Shown here piece by piece: positions 46,301-58,760 of a stretch of DNA of 64,000 nt; the stretch's first letter is position 1, and each line of letters opens with the position of its first letter. The DNA comes from Echinostoma caproni (lineage: Eukaryota; Platyhelminthes; Trematoda; Plagiorchiida; Echinostomatidae): contig UZAN01040886.1 in the NCBI GenBank assembly GCA_900618425.1, forward strand, positions 1 to 64,000. Direction: 5' to 3'. Below the pieces are notes generated by a model that made no database searches, was not told the DNA's origin, and was given only the letters and a program-made list of their open reading frames with translations. The position numbers were made by a program, and so were the translations under genes.

Positions 46301-46304
<4 letters not shown>

Positions 46305-47039
46305 AGTTGAGCTGATTTCCAGTAAGAATTGTGCCACCCAAAGTAATTGATTTGATCTCTGAACCGACCTCGACATTTAGGAATAAGATGGAATGATAAC
46401 TGTGATAACTGTGCATATACTTCAAATGAAATTACTTATGGATGAAAGATTTTGTTTGTTTGTTACACTACGTGGTGAGACAACCGGAAAAGTTAGCTGA
46501 ATGATCAGATGTCATAGCTGACGAAAGTCTTCCCAAGATCATCCTGGACCTAAGTTGGGAAGTATTTCAATGTGTTCATTTCCTTTGGAATAAAAAACCT
46601 GTTTGTTAGCCTTCGTTTGCCTATAAATTGAGATTCATCGAGTGTGACCGTCATAGAAACACCTGACTCATTTTTTCTAGGTAATATCAGGTATGCATAC
46701 TTAGCTACTCCGCAAATGTTTGAAGCTACTCAGGAGAGGTTATCGTTCCAAAGAGCTAATTTCCCCTAACGATACACGGCCATAAATAAATATCTCCCAA
46801 ACTCCTTCTCACAAAGAAATTCATGTATACACTTAGAGGACAAAGACAAGATTACGGATTTATTGTGATTGTACAATTAATCTCGTCGTATGCAAAATGA
46901 AGAAAACTTTGATTAAAATTGTCAGAGGTAATGTAGCGCTATTTCAAATATTACTTGGATTTGTTGGATAAGTTGTAATGTCCAAACCGAGGAACGGAAC
47001 GGTGTTTTGTTCTTGTTTGCACTGGCCAGCATTTATTCA
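46301..47039. other. Unassigned stretch
   Basis: Nothing recognised. Confidence 0.4.
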
Positions 47040-47120
47040 GGGAACCAGTTGACAATATAGGGGATCGAACCACAGATATGAAAAGCGGAAGACCTTCTTG
47101 ATGACCGCTTGACCAGCAAC
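47040..47120 (-). mobile_element. tRNA-like SINE head (third type)
   Basis: Minus strand: GGTTGCTGGTCAAGCGGTCA (A-box region) and CTGTGGTTCGATCCCC (B-box), followed by CTGGTTCCCTGAATAAATGC. The A-to-B spacing and sequence differ from the other SINE types here. Confidence 0.55.
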
Positions 47121-47299
47121 CCAGAGATCACGCAACAGTTTTATTTTATTATTTTGCTTATTGTCCCTTGTATGAGAAACAGTTGCAAATAAGTAAGCAA
47201 TTCATTATCAGTCTAATACATCACAATTTTTATTAGGATCTTCATTAGGAAAAAATCATTCGAGAAACATAGAAAACACTATATTCTCCACAGTTTTCT

Positions 47300-47635
47300 A
47301 TGCTGAAGTTAACTGATCAAGAGAAAAAACATAATTGCACCATGGATAGGAGGACGCCAGGAAGTTCCAGACGTGAACCGCAAAAATATGAGATTAAAAG
47401 GAATGTGAAATTAAAAATGATAAGTCAGTGGTCCGATGATACACAAGAGGAGGTTAGGGATAAATTCGAGAAACAGAAGGACGGAAAGTTATTAGCTCGC
47501 CAAAGGAACAATCCGGGACACGGTTCGGAAAGGTGCTTAATTGTGATAGGCTTATTACAATTGAAAACGCATCAACCTGAAAGTTTATGGTCCTTTTGGA
47601 GTTCACTAAACAGTAATCGCAGGTGTGACCTTTGA
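47300..47635 (+). CDS. Unidentified open frame, 111 codons, charged
   Basis: It starts at an ATG and is rich in K, R, E and D (for example DDTQEEVRDKFEKQKDGKLL). No domain or partner exon was recognised. Chance cannot be excluded. Confidence 0.2.
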   Translation: MLKLTDQEKKHNCTMDRRTPGSSRREPQKYEIKRNVKLKMISQWSDDTQEEVRDKFEKQKDGKLLARQRNNPGHGSERCLIVIGLLQLKTHQPESLWSFWSSLNSNRRCDL

Positions 47636-47639
47636 AACT

Positions 47640-50600
47640 ACGTAAATAGGTAATGAAATCTGATCGCAAAGTATTTCTCCTGCTCACCTATAGATAAAGC
47701 AGAACTATTAGGACTCTTAAGACAACCATGAAGAATATGAGACTAGTAGTTTTAAGATGGAATATGACGCTTCATTCACAAATAATGTGAAATTCGCTAT
47801 TGGAAGTATAAAGATCAAATTAAGGATTGACCGAGCAAACACGAGTAGAAGTGTTTTGAATTGAAGGTACAAATGTAATGCATGATGGAGAAACAGGAGG
47901 TGCCTAGGACCTTTTGAAAACGATACTAGAGGCTCGAAAAGGAAAAGATCATGAAGCGAGGCGCAGGTGAAGTAGTGCTATTAAGACAGCGAATGTTGAT
48001 TTTCTAAAAACGATCAGGTTTTTGAACTTAGGATAAAATTAACTTAGTTTGTCAGCTCACTGAGAGGAAGCTTACGCATCCACGCTACCCAGTTGGTTTT
48101 TAGCTTACTCTCTAGCAACTGTACTACGTAGGCACGTTAAATTCCTTCAATTCCTTCTGAAGGGAGCTGCATAGCGTTATTCTTTAACCCGGTTTCCGTT
48201 CACCTTTTCGGCTTGCACTGTGAGCTCATCTCGCTTTGGCTATACGCTTTGTAACGATCGCAGTTGATGATTTGTCGCTGACTGTCATTAATTTGACTTA
48301 CAATTGTCTACACTAACATATAACACACGCAGTAAGTGATGTTGCGATAACTTTCACTGAACAGAATGGTAGAAAATCGTATTTTGCTTGGTATACTGGA
48401 CTGAGAAAAATATGATTCCGCCATACTAGATATTGATCACTGTAATTGCCTTGGCGCCACCGAAATATTATACGGCCTGCTAGGCTGGTGAAAGTTTATC
48501 TAACTATTGATCGACCGAGAATAAATAGTTTAATCAATCGAATTCCGTAAGAAACAGATTCTTTTCATGCTTTTACTTCCTAGGGTTGTTCATTGTGCAT
48601 CCGTTGCCAACATATTGACGCCCCTTGAAAGAAGTTTTCAGAGTATTTTTGCAGGATTTGTAGAATTACTTAAGCTTTAGATTAACATGAGATGAACCTA
48701 AAATACCTGAGGTTAAGATAGCAAATTCATTCAGATAAAACAAACATGATTTATGAGCTAAACTGAAAATCAATCTAAGATGAATGGCAACATTGTAATT
48801 TGTGCCTAATCGGGAACCTAAAAGCAACAATGATTCTTTTCGTGGTGACGCTTTGGAATCAAATTAGATGACATTCAAGTTTTAAAGACCTACCACACAG
48901 GAGTAAAAGTTTCTGAAAAATAACTCAGTTTCTGGCGAACCTGTGAATTTTGTGTTTTTGAAAGTTCGACTGTTTTAGAAAAGCAACAACTGGGGTGGTT
49001 CGACGGTATCCCACAGTTAATGATTAATTTCATAAAAGTGAATTGAAATGGTAGTTTGACACCTGCCCCATAGGCTCTCTATAATATTGGCTTGATGTGA
49101 ATGTAAAATATCAATCAGAGTTATCCTAAAATTTTGAATAAACTCATAATGACGATTTATGCATCGTAATTGGACAGATTGTATTGGAAAGAGCAAAGAG
49201 ACATAGGCTCCATCTACGTCTAAGGAACATTTTTTAGGTGTAGATTAGCCGATACAATTAGTACTTTGTTGAAGGGTTCATAACTGTTTTCACTAAACTC
49301 ACGGCAGCAACACAACGAGTGTAGACTTAACCACAAAAATCACATAATCATTCACACAAACAGAGATATCTTTCTTCCAACAATTGATATCTAGCGTCGT
49401 GAAAAGTACATGGGCTTTGTTAGAAATGAACTCCGTTACTTTCTGAGTATTTCCTCCCATGGTTTGGATAAGCATCAATCAGAGGCGGTCACCAATACGG
49501 CCAAAATAGAAGTAGTCAGCCGTTTTCAACCTAAGTAGCGGAGTGCTGTATGCGCTTATGTAATCCAACATGTAGCCAGGTAGGTAAAAGTACCAAGAAT
49601 AATGCACGAACTGTACCACTGAGCAAAGTTATTTTTCTTCAAGAGTAAGTTAATACCCGGTGAAATACCCTTTATGTGATGTTACAATACATCGATCGGT
49701 CAAAAGTAACAGAATTGAAATAAAATCGACCTTAGGTGGCTAAATTAGGCTCTTGTAATTAAAGTTGTATTCACAGCTGAGTTGCTTCACGGCTTGAACT
49801 CTGAGGTAGCATGTATGGTATGTATCCCTTCGAAGTTAATGAACCAAATGAACTATCTAAGTGCAATTAAGGGAGACAGATGGATAAACTGTATTCGGTA
49901 AGTCACATCTATCTCAGTGTAAACTGGTTGAAAGCGTTGTGAAACATCTAGATTATTAAACCCGATTGCGTTCGTGGATATGTTTTACTGATGAGCTTTT
50001 ATTGGAGCGAAACACCATTTTAGTGGTTGTTTGGATGAACTAAGGGAACATCAACTCCGATGATTGGTCAGTTGAATCAATGGCACGCACCACAAATCAA
50101 CGATGACAAATTGATCTAACCTCTGTGCATTTCAACTTCCCGGAACTTCGAACCAGAATTATAATAACTTGAAAAAACTTCAGTGTAGAATGAATAGGCT
50201 TCCATCTCTGGTAACGGTGCTGGATAATTTGGCTCCTGAATGTTCTTCTGAATCTAAGAACATCATTGATGGCATACAAGTTTAAAAACGTTTATGATGC
50301 CCCTTTATATCGGGTCTGAAAACTGTGTATGTGGTAGGACAAAACCTGCATAACATTGAATTTAAAATGTTCTGATTCAAATAGTATGCAATTGAAAGTT
50401 ATTTACCTGAAAAATTACTTCATAGATCTAACCGGTCAATATCTAGCCAATATATTTATTGCCAAGTTATTCGACAGTCCATAGACAGAGGCTTATTCTA
50501 TTAACTGAAATTTTATCGTCCATAACACTAGTCCCCAAACAGTGTTATGAATTCACAAGTGTAGGGCAATACTAATGAATTCTTTATCGCAAGAACGACA

Positions 50601-52670
50601 TGAATAGAGGGTCAAACCGGTTGTATGGAGTGAAACATGTAAGCTGAATCAATAATTTAAAGTCTCTTGACAGACTCTGGATCAGTGGTCAAACACTTCC
50701 ACATTCTGATCGTATAACCTTTTGCTNNNNNNNNCCTTTTGCTAGTATAGTGAATCTACTAATCCACTGTGTGACAGCTTGTTTACTGTCTAATATCAGG
50801 AGAATCTGCGACTGCTGCTCATACAGGCCTTAAACATACGACTCACATAATGTGAGTTATACCACATAATGCTATTAACATTCACTATCATATCGAGCTT
50901 TCTGCTGTTTATAGGATCTATCATCGGAAAGTCTGTTATTCCGCTTTGAGAGCCATGCCAAATGTACGTTAGCACCAGACATCACAGAGCCTGTAGAGTC
51001 TACCAGCCCGAAAAGTGCTTTCTGTAACAACAAATTGTAACGAAGAACAGTAGCGTTAAGATGAGTTAAAATGTGTTGCTGCCGTTACTACCTTACTGCC
51101 AGTTGATGCTGGCTTCGGTTTTTTATTCAAGAATGGTCGGTTGGAAATCATTACATTCAGAATATGGTCTACATGAAACAATCGAGTCTTGTGGCAAACT
51201 TTTACCACTTTTCCTTTTGTCTTTCGAATAACTCACTCTGGAATTGGTCCAACAGAATGAAACTAAACCAGTAGTTCTTAAATTAGCCACCTTCTCACAC
51301 CCACCGTAAATAAAAACGTCTTCTTGCCTGCGTTTCCACCTGATCGTGTCTTATTGACAGATGTATGAAACCGACAGACATTGTTGTTACTGTCTGTATG
51401 TGTATGCAATGTGCCAATTTCACGTGCCTTCCTCTACAGGATTTTATCACTTCAGGATTAATGTTAAGTTTCCAAGTGGGGCTCGTAACTAGAGCGGAGA
51501 AAACAAAAGCCATTTATGGCCTAGCAAGCTGGTTGCAGTTAGTCTGTATAGGCTAGCCCGCTGACTCACTCAAACGGTCAAACACTTGTGAGATTGCGCT
51601 TGCGAAGTTTCCCAGATAATGTCACTTGAAACTGGTATCGCAACGATCTCATCGTCATTAGCCCTTCTCAAATCAAACAAAACAGAAGAATTTTCGATGA
51701 AGAAATATTCTCCCATAAACGATCGTCCAGTGGTTTCCTGTGTACGAGGATCCACCGGGATCGTGAAGTGACTCCTTTCCAATGTTTGGAAAAACTACGA
51801 AGTCTTCCATAGCCTAAGGTTTTAGGGCGAAATATTCACCAAAACCATCCAGGCGGAAAGACCTAGCGTAAATCTTATCTGCATTGCGAAAAGAATTAGT
51901 TTCAAGAATATCACGAACACAGGAGACAATGAAAACGCAATGAAGCATTTAGTTGTACTGTTGTCAGTTCACGAGTATTTTTATGTGGCATTAGACAAAG
52001 AAAAAAATACTAACTTCAGGACTTCAGGACCATTACGGAAACATAAAACGGTGAAATCAGATCATCATTATCAAGCAGTACAGTAAAATAATAAGTCGGT
52101 TTTCGTGAATTAGAAAATCTTTTCTCGATCTGATTTACACATGTCAAATACCCTTTTCCAGGCCTTGTCAAGAAGTAGTTATCTGTCGTTTACATTCTAG
52201 AGATAATTCAACCGCTTCTCAATAAGAAAAGAGTCCGCAAATACATTGCTCAGTTTGTTTGATATAAACAATGTAAGAAGGAAAGATCACTGAATTGAAG
52301 CTTGTGCAATCACCATCGGAGTTTTTGTTGACAAAGTACTCCTGATCGCTTCACATTACTGCTAGTTATTCGTCTTATGGTGACTGTTGGGAAGGCAACG
52401 AATTGATCCACACCGCATTATCTTCTTTGTGAATATATTAAGTTTCGCTCTCATAGAATTTTGAATGAAATTCGTTTGAATATCCGGTAAACAATCGGGT
52501 TCATTTCATTAAACAGTGATCTGATTTAATCAATATTCTATCGATCTTTTTGTTTTGAGTAACTAGTCTAACCCATCACTGTATTTGGTAAAAAGAACCG
52601 CTTAGATACATTTAAAGCCTTATATTGGCCAGAAGGAACTGCGTTAAACTCATCTGCAATGCTCACCCAG
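47640..52670. other. Long featureless stretch with an 8-N gap
   Basis: About 5 kb without any motif, repeat or long frame that I could assign. The minus frame at 51570-51782 is the most protein-like (MERSHFTIPVDPRTQETTGR start) but is unrecognised. 50727-50734 is a gap flanked by the same nine bases on both sides. Confidence 0.45.
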
Positions 52671-52675
52671 ACTCA

Positions 52676-53717
52676 TCAATAGATTATCCCAAACATACTG
52701 CATTGTGCCTTATCATCATTATCGTATTGGTTCCGCATAAAATCCACAGAATCACACGAATCTACCCAAGTTATGATTAGGATTTTATTATCGTGTGATC
52801 TCACAGCCGGAGAGTCCGCTAAAGTATAAGTTGCAAGGATGGACCTCAAGGGATTCAACATTGTCACAAACCATTTAGCTTTTGCATTATATGGGGAACT
52901 ATACATGTCTAAAATTGACCTGAGGTGTATTTCATCTTCGTGCACTTTTTGGTAAACCATAAAACCTTGGGTTTGTCGTTCCAATCGTTCGGATTAGTTC
53001 GAACGTATGTACATCTATATTACCCTTAGGCTTTAGAATTCCGATTATCTTTGACAGTTTCACCTCTATCTGTTCCGTTTTATTCTTTTCTTCAGTCACT
53101 TTTCTGAACTTCGCGTTCTCACAGAATATGTTATTCATCTTGGACACGTAGTATGATCTGTTCAATAGGACAACTCTCGTATCCTTGTCTGGTCTGAACA
53201 GAATCACATTATTATTACTATTATTACCGTTCTCGGTAATTTTGTGTCACTAGATCTTTGATCATCGGTTTGCTACCGAGAAGATAATAGCATGTATTCA
53301 CTAGTGTGTATTTCAGCTGAGCCACATTTTGCGATGAAGAAGTCTCCCAAATGGAGAACACATTTGAAGTCCTGGAGATAGAGCTTCTACCAACAATTTG
53401 TCTAACTTCAAGGAGGAAAAATTTTGCACATATCTTTCAGGATTGGTTGCGAACTCACTGATGGGTTTCGCAGGACCCAGTCGCTTTCTTAGAATATTAG
53501 GCTTTCGTTCGGTTTGTTTCCTCGCCAAGAATACCAGGAATGACTCAAAAAGATTACATTCCTCGAGCGACTGAATAAAAAACGTGAGTGAATTTGGCAA
53601 ATTTTCTACGTAGTTCATCGATATGACCCACCGCTCTGTCCTTTTCATTAAGAGCTTTCGGTTGAGGGTATGGTGTGTGATACAGATTCGATTCCTTCTC
53701 AGATTTTTAAAATACAT
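52676..53717 (-). pseudogene. Penelope-like element, RT N-terminal half
   Basis: Minus strand from 53717: RNRICITHHTLNRKLLMKRT, SLTFFIQSLEECNLFESFLV, LGPAKPISEFATNP, then FRPDKDTRVVLLNRSYYVSK (the PLE block D-K-G-x-x-VV-x-x-x-x-Y), KMNNIFCENAKFRKVTE, TIGTTNPRFYGLPKSARR (x-YGLPK-H-K block), and VYQKVHEDEIHLRSILDMYS with AKWFVTMLNPLRSIL. The RT ends around motif A; no YxDD or endonuclease follows downstream. It lies directly 3' of the terminus of another PLE copy on the same strand. Confidence 0.85.
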
Positions 53718-53869
53718 GTAGGGAAACTAGGATTTTTTCCATGCATTCCGTGATGAACTCAACGCAAATTTTCGCCACTGCCAATTTCGTACGAAGCTTA
53801 ACATATTTGTTAAGATCACCTAGTACGATAGAGTCATTGACTTGTTTTAATTTCCAGAATATACGGAAT

Positions 53870-54965
53870 ATACTAACGGCACATTGAATGAAAACGCAGT
53901 TTAGCGAACAAGCTTATTTTCGGGGAATCATCAGCTGGCTAATGCGTCACATTATATATCACATAATTTTGTACAGGAAAGGGAAACAAAATTAATGATC
54001 ATTCAAACAGACATTGTTGCTGTTGGTGTCTCACTTTCACAAACCGGATATGGCTGACCCTACCATCGGAACTTACGCTTGGTCCATGTTACTTGTGTGA
54101 TTTCGGGTGCGATTGAGAGGGGGAGGAGGATACAGATGGAAGGTGGGGGGCCATGATACATTGAGTGACTTCACAAATTGTTTTTGGGCGCACACGGGGG
54201 GGGGGATCATTATCTGCGGTGGCCAGGATGCGGTTTTTAATCGGTTTTGATATGTCACTCCGAACACGGTAGAGTGGCCGAAATGCTTCAGTCACACTCA
54301 CTATGTGATCGGACTCGACAAAATGTGAAACGATAACACTTGTAATAGTTTTAACCACACCGGTGTACAGCCAGATCGGATGATGTTCCCGAACGCGTGT
54401 AGATAAGCCCCTACTCCTGCGGCCGATACGCGTTGCTCCATAGGAACACGTAAACAGGTTCACACAAAATGAGCCTGCAGAAGCAGGAATCCTGTCTTTA
54501 AGTTTCAAACACAAGATTGGTCTGGACGTGAATACGACACGTAATGTTGAGACATTAAAAGTATTCCCCACCACAGTTCCTAGTTTTCGGCTTACCAACT
54601 CCGCGATTGTATTACCTTTGGATGGGAGTGAGATGTATACTGGTTTCTTATCTGCTTTCAGAAGTTTTTCCCTCGGACGGTTATCTCATAAAACGTTACC
54701 GATGAAACGTTCTCGATAGCCATTTTGTAGAAAAACATCAAGAATGAATGATAGTTCCGCAGTTTTGGTGTCATCAGTTCATATTTTCACCACCCTGTTC
54801 GTTTGAGTGGCACAAAACTTCTGAACTGGAGATACTGGTCGTTCTAAATCGGTTTTCTATAGATCGATCTCTGGATAGAACCATCTGTACGACGCTTTAG
54901 CCAGATAACGCGAAAACCAATAACACCAATAACCTCCTTTTTCAAAGGAATGCAAGACAAAGAGT
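53870..54965 (-). pseudogene. Penelope-like element, RT thumb plus GIY-YIG endonuclease and terminus
   Basis: Minus strand: SIYRKPIWNDQYLQFRSFVP (the YRK-P-W-T block of the PLE thumb), AELSFILDVFLQNGYRERFI, LLKADKKPVYISLPSKGNT, ELVSRKLGTVV, TLRVVFTSRPILCLKLKDRI, FCVNLFTCSYGATRIGRRSR (C-S-x-G-A-x-x-IGR, the YIG block), LSTRVREHHPIWLYTG, VIVSHFVESDHIV and EAFRPLYRV. The C-terminal part ends near 54089. Then comes the terminal region 53890-53940. The RT core upstream is missing or unrecognisable. Compared with 39.7-40.4 kb the terminus is of the same family. Confidence 0.87.
54196..54205. repeat. G10 homopolymer within the PLE endonuclease region
   Basis: Ten consecutive G; length is prone to sequencing error and affects the reading frame there. 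Confidence 0.9.
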
Positions 54966-55149
54966 TGGCTAGTTCAGGACGTTATAGATGATGCAGTTCA
55001 ACTTGAAAGATTCTATATTTTCAAAGGCAATTGAAATGTGAACGTTTGAAACTTAAGTCGCTATAAGATGCTACTGAAGCACTGACCTATATTGTATGTT
55101 TATTACTGCGAAGATTGATCGCATTTTGTTTCATGTTATCCATGTATCC

Positions 55150-56450
55150 TCAGTCAGATTCAACACATGTTATCGGATGATAATTACAATGCGCCCTAAA
55201 TGCCTGCCTCCGGTGTTTTCTTGTTTGTTGATACTCCCCCCCCCACAGATTATGACAACTTCAGACTACTCCTCATGCGTGAGTAACGCTTATCTTATTA
55301 TTTTTAAGTCTCTTTCGTACCAACCTTAGCATTTTCCACCCAACTCGATGCAAAATTTATGCCTCTTTGTAAACTACTCGGGGAAAACCCTTTGTCTGTC
55401 ACTCAGACCCCTTTTCAACTTGCATATATACCTCCTCTCTCTTCCACTGTTGCAGTGGTTCACTTTTTTCATCAGTGTTCATCTTCCTTGGATAAAGGGT
55501 CCGCCATCGTTCGTTCATTTTCCTTTATTATGCCATTGCTTTTGGATCGCATTACCGTGGCATTGTCATTCAGCGTCTTTCGGTTTGCCACCTGAGACCT
55601 GAATGTCCTTCTCAATTACTTCGCACATAGGACTCAATTCATTTTTAGAAGTGGTAAATCTGCCTCACTCGGGATTTTACGGTGACTATTTTGTCTTTAT
55701 TCCATTTATCTGCACCTAAACAATCTCGCTTCACCCCACCTCAAAACATTGTCGTCTGCAGGCATGTTGATGACGTAGGAATTGAATTTCCCTGATTTTG
55801 ACAGTTTATGCTAGCCCCATTGCTGTCTAAGCCAAATTTCTAGTTATTGTGATCCCCAATGGTCGATTTCGACAAATTTTTGGACGTTTCTTTTGGTCTA
55901 AAATGAGGCACCTACTATCGGACTGTTGCTAACATCTATCCGAAACTTGCTGATAGCTATTCTGTCATTCCCAAGGCTGGTCGTGTAAATATCTTGGAGT
56001 TACTTTGCCACACAAGCATTTTTGGTTCAATCCTGTTGAAAATATTGATATTAGATTTCAGGCTTAAATATCTTGGCATTCCTCTAAATGTAATTCTTCA
56101 ATTCGTAACAGCCGGTATTCTTCCACACTGGTTGTACTTTTCCTCAATAATGTTTCTGCTCATAAGGAGAAAAAATTCATCCTCTTTTGTAGATCTCAAA
56201 CTTTTTTAGAGTGTAAAACTTATTTCCATTGAAGGGCCATTCCCAAGGCTGTTTTGGTTACTCTCATCGAGTGCAAGCATTCCGATTCGTGATCAATTCC
56301 CCATTCGCGTACGATTGAATGAAGAACAGTCTCGCAAGGTCCATCTCAGTAGGGGTGCTTTACCCATGTATAATTTCCAAGTTGAGGCTTCTACCTGCGT
56401 GTATCACTACATACCGAATCAGTATCAACATTTATCTTGTTCGTAACTAA
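55150..56450 (+). pseudogene. LINE RT fragment, related to the 8-10 kb LINE
   Basis: The plus strand has PFQLAYIPPLSSTVAVVHFF and SSSLDKGSAIVRSFSF, matching IQFAYKTSLSTLDTLVHVVH and SSPLDKGS of the minus-strand LINE at 8.8-9.0 kb. Further on come a YFAHRTQFIFRSGK block, then HVDDVGIEFP with the catalytic-like HVDD at 55763-55774 (Y to H), and LKYLGIPLNVILQFV (the YLG block of the RT thumb). Many frameshifts and stops occur, so it is older or more decayed than the other copies. The ends are not defined. Confidence 0.7.
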
Positions 56451-56999
56451 GAAAATCGGACAACTTTTATCGGTGACCCACGCCTATCGCGTGAGTTTTC
56501 CTTTTATCCAATTATCTTTTATTTATTACCGCTTTATGTACAAGTTTGCTCCAATGTAGCTTGTCAAATACGTTGAAAATTCGCCCTAATGAGTGCATAA
56601 GGCAGACCGTGACTTTGGAAGCACTAAAGATACACTCGAGGTGATAGAAGTGCAGGGAAGGGTTCTAAATAGTTAGTGTATCTTTGTTTGAGCATCTTTG
56701 GTGTGCATAACACGTGTCTTCTGGGGAATCCTCCTTGGAAGGTAGTCAGATGCGGGAATCATTCTTTTCTTTTAGTTTTTTGTTGAGTTGGTTGTTCCAG
56801 CAAGTTTCTGCTGATATTCTTTATTTAGTAATAACCAATCTGATAGGTGTCTAACAACTACAGGTTTTGATTTAACTCGAGCAACAGGGGTATAATTTTG
56901 GAAACATACTTCACTTTCTAATATCACACTTGTACATTGATGGCTATGCGGAAGTTGTGTTTATTTCTAACGTTATCCATCAGTGCAATATTCTTGGCT
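56451..56999. other. Unassigned stretch
   Basis: Possible LINE 3' remains, nothing definite. Confidence 0.4.
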
Positions 57000-58760
57000 C
57001 TCCTTCATCACGGTTTGAGTTTATGCAACCTTGAGTGACACGATGAAATTGGTAGTACTTCGTAATTTACAACTGAAAATTAAAAGTACTTTATACAAGT
57101 TGGGTTGGAAGTTCATTTTTTCTAATAAATGGTTACTGTTTCATGAGGGTATTTACTATGTTTAACATAGGTATTCTAAATAGCTGCTCTCGTTTCATTC
57201 GGTACTGAGTAAATAAGCTTAAATAAATTGATAAATTATGTAACTATGAACGACTCAAGAATCGTCTCTCTTCCTGAAAGAACTATAAATGAATTCTGAG
57301 CAACAGACCTTCGAAAGTCGACCTTGAGATGTGCGGCTCGTTGAATAAGCCTCCTGTGGTGTCGTCATGCCCAAAACGGATGAAACATTGAAAACTTTTA
57401 GCATATACTTGAATTCGAGAGGCAAATTATGCGAGAGGCACATAAATCCAAAGACTCCATTCCTTGAATGAGCTAGTGCTTCCATGTGAAAATAAGCCCA
57501 ATTTACTATATAATCAAAGGAATTTCTCTATCAAGAAATGAACAAGGAAGGAAACCGATCATATCGAAGCAAGAAGATCCTTTAATTTGATTGCAGATGA
57601 TAAACGTTGCACGCAACCAACGGGGCATAACCCATTTGGAAAAAAATGGCTGAATTTGAACTATAGCTGATGCCACCTGATATGATGCCGTTATTCAAAT
57701 CCCATCAAAGGATGTTGAATTTACCACAAAATTCAAATTGTTTCGCCAGCCCGTTTAGCCTTGGGTTCATCTGACCGGTGTTAAACGATCAATACAACAG
57801 TTAGAGGAAGCTGACCTGTTGACCTAGATTTACAATAAATTTCGCTTCGCATGTCAAAAGAAGTAACTATTCATCCCGCCCAATGAGTTAGACGGGAAGC
57901 AAATACTGGGCACCTTGTTGTTGGTCTGCTGTACATACCTTTCTGGATACCGCAAAGTTCGTTGCACTGATGAGGCGGATGTTGGATAACTGTCACCATC
58001 AAAATGTATTCGTGGAAGTCATATTTTCCCCAGATGAAGTCTAATATATCTTCTCCTTCGAAGTTGGTAGTAGAAAACATTTAGACGTCATTAAATATTT
58101 TTTCATATGCATATTCGGGATGGTTCAAGACCAAAGTCCAATTGCTCTAATCGCTGCCCAATAATCGGAATTTGAATGCAGACGGAAACTTTCTCTAGTG
58201 TAAGAAACAAGAATAAGTTAGCCACCTCAACAGTAATCGTAAGTGGTTAGGGTGCCGTATCTATCAGAGGAAACCGACAAATTCTGCTTGGTGGTCAACT
58301 TGGTGCACTCGATGGAAGAACAAAACAAAGACAAAAAGAACGTTGACAAGTTGAAAGTAAAGTACCTGTATAAAGCCTGTGAGTGACATTGATGAGTAAA
58401 TTCCAATGATTCTTCTTTACTGAGGCTTTGTTATCTTACAACTGATGCACTAGTAACTGTCGTCGAAGTAGATAAATCGTACGCTTTGATGTCATTCCAT
58501 CAACAGAAGTAAAAACAAAAGTAGACATTTTTACGGATATGTTGCGCCTGATGTGGGGCAAGATCACATGCAATCGCGTGAATGAGGCTCGAAGCACTAA
58601 GCGTTGGGAGGAAGAAATGTGATAAAAGTTACACGAGTTTGGTCAATAACTGTATGCCTCTTTAGTATCTTACGTACATTTCGGCTAATCTAGCACTGAA
58701 ATCATTGTATGAAATTAAGATAAAATTCAAGGTGCAATGAAAGATGAAAATGCATATGCT
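57000..58760 (-). repeat. Unidentified repeat family A, copy 2
   Basis: Minus strand: starts with sequence like TTGACCAAACTCGTGTAACT (58.65 kb), then GTGCATCAGTTGTAAGATAA, TCCACCAAGTTGACCACCAA-like and AATTTGTCGGTTTCCTCTG blocks, then KYDFHEYILMVTVIQH (57.9-58.1 kb). Near 57.05 kb it has FIVSLKVA, paralleling FIVTLKVVQIQT in copy 3. About 900 bp in the middle is absent from copy 3. No transposase, RT or tRNA boxes were recognised. Confidence 0.6.

Noticed and set aside
53890..53940. Active hammerhead in the PLE terminus
   Set aside because: Only six bases (TTCCCC) separate CTGATGA from GAAA, so no stem II can form in this copy.
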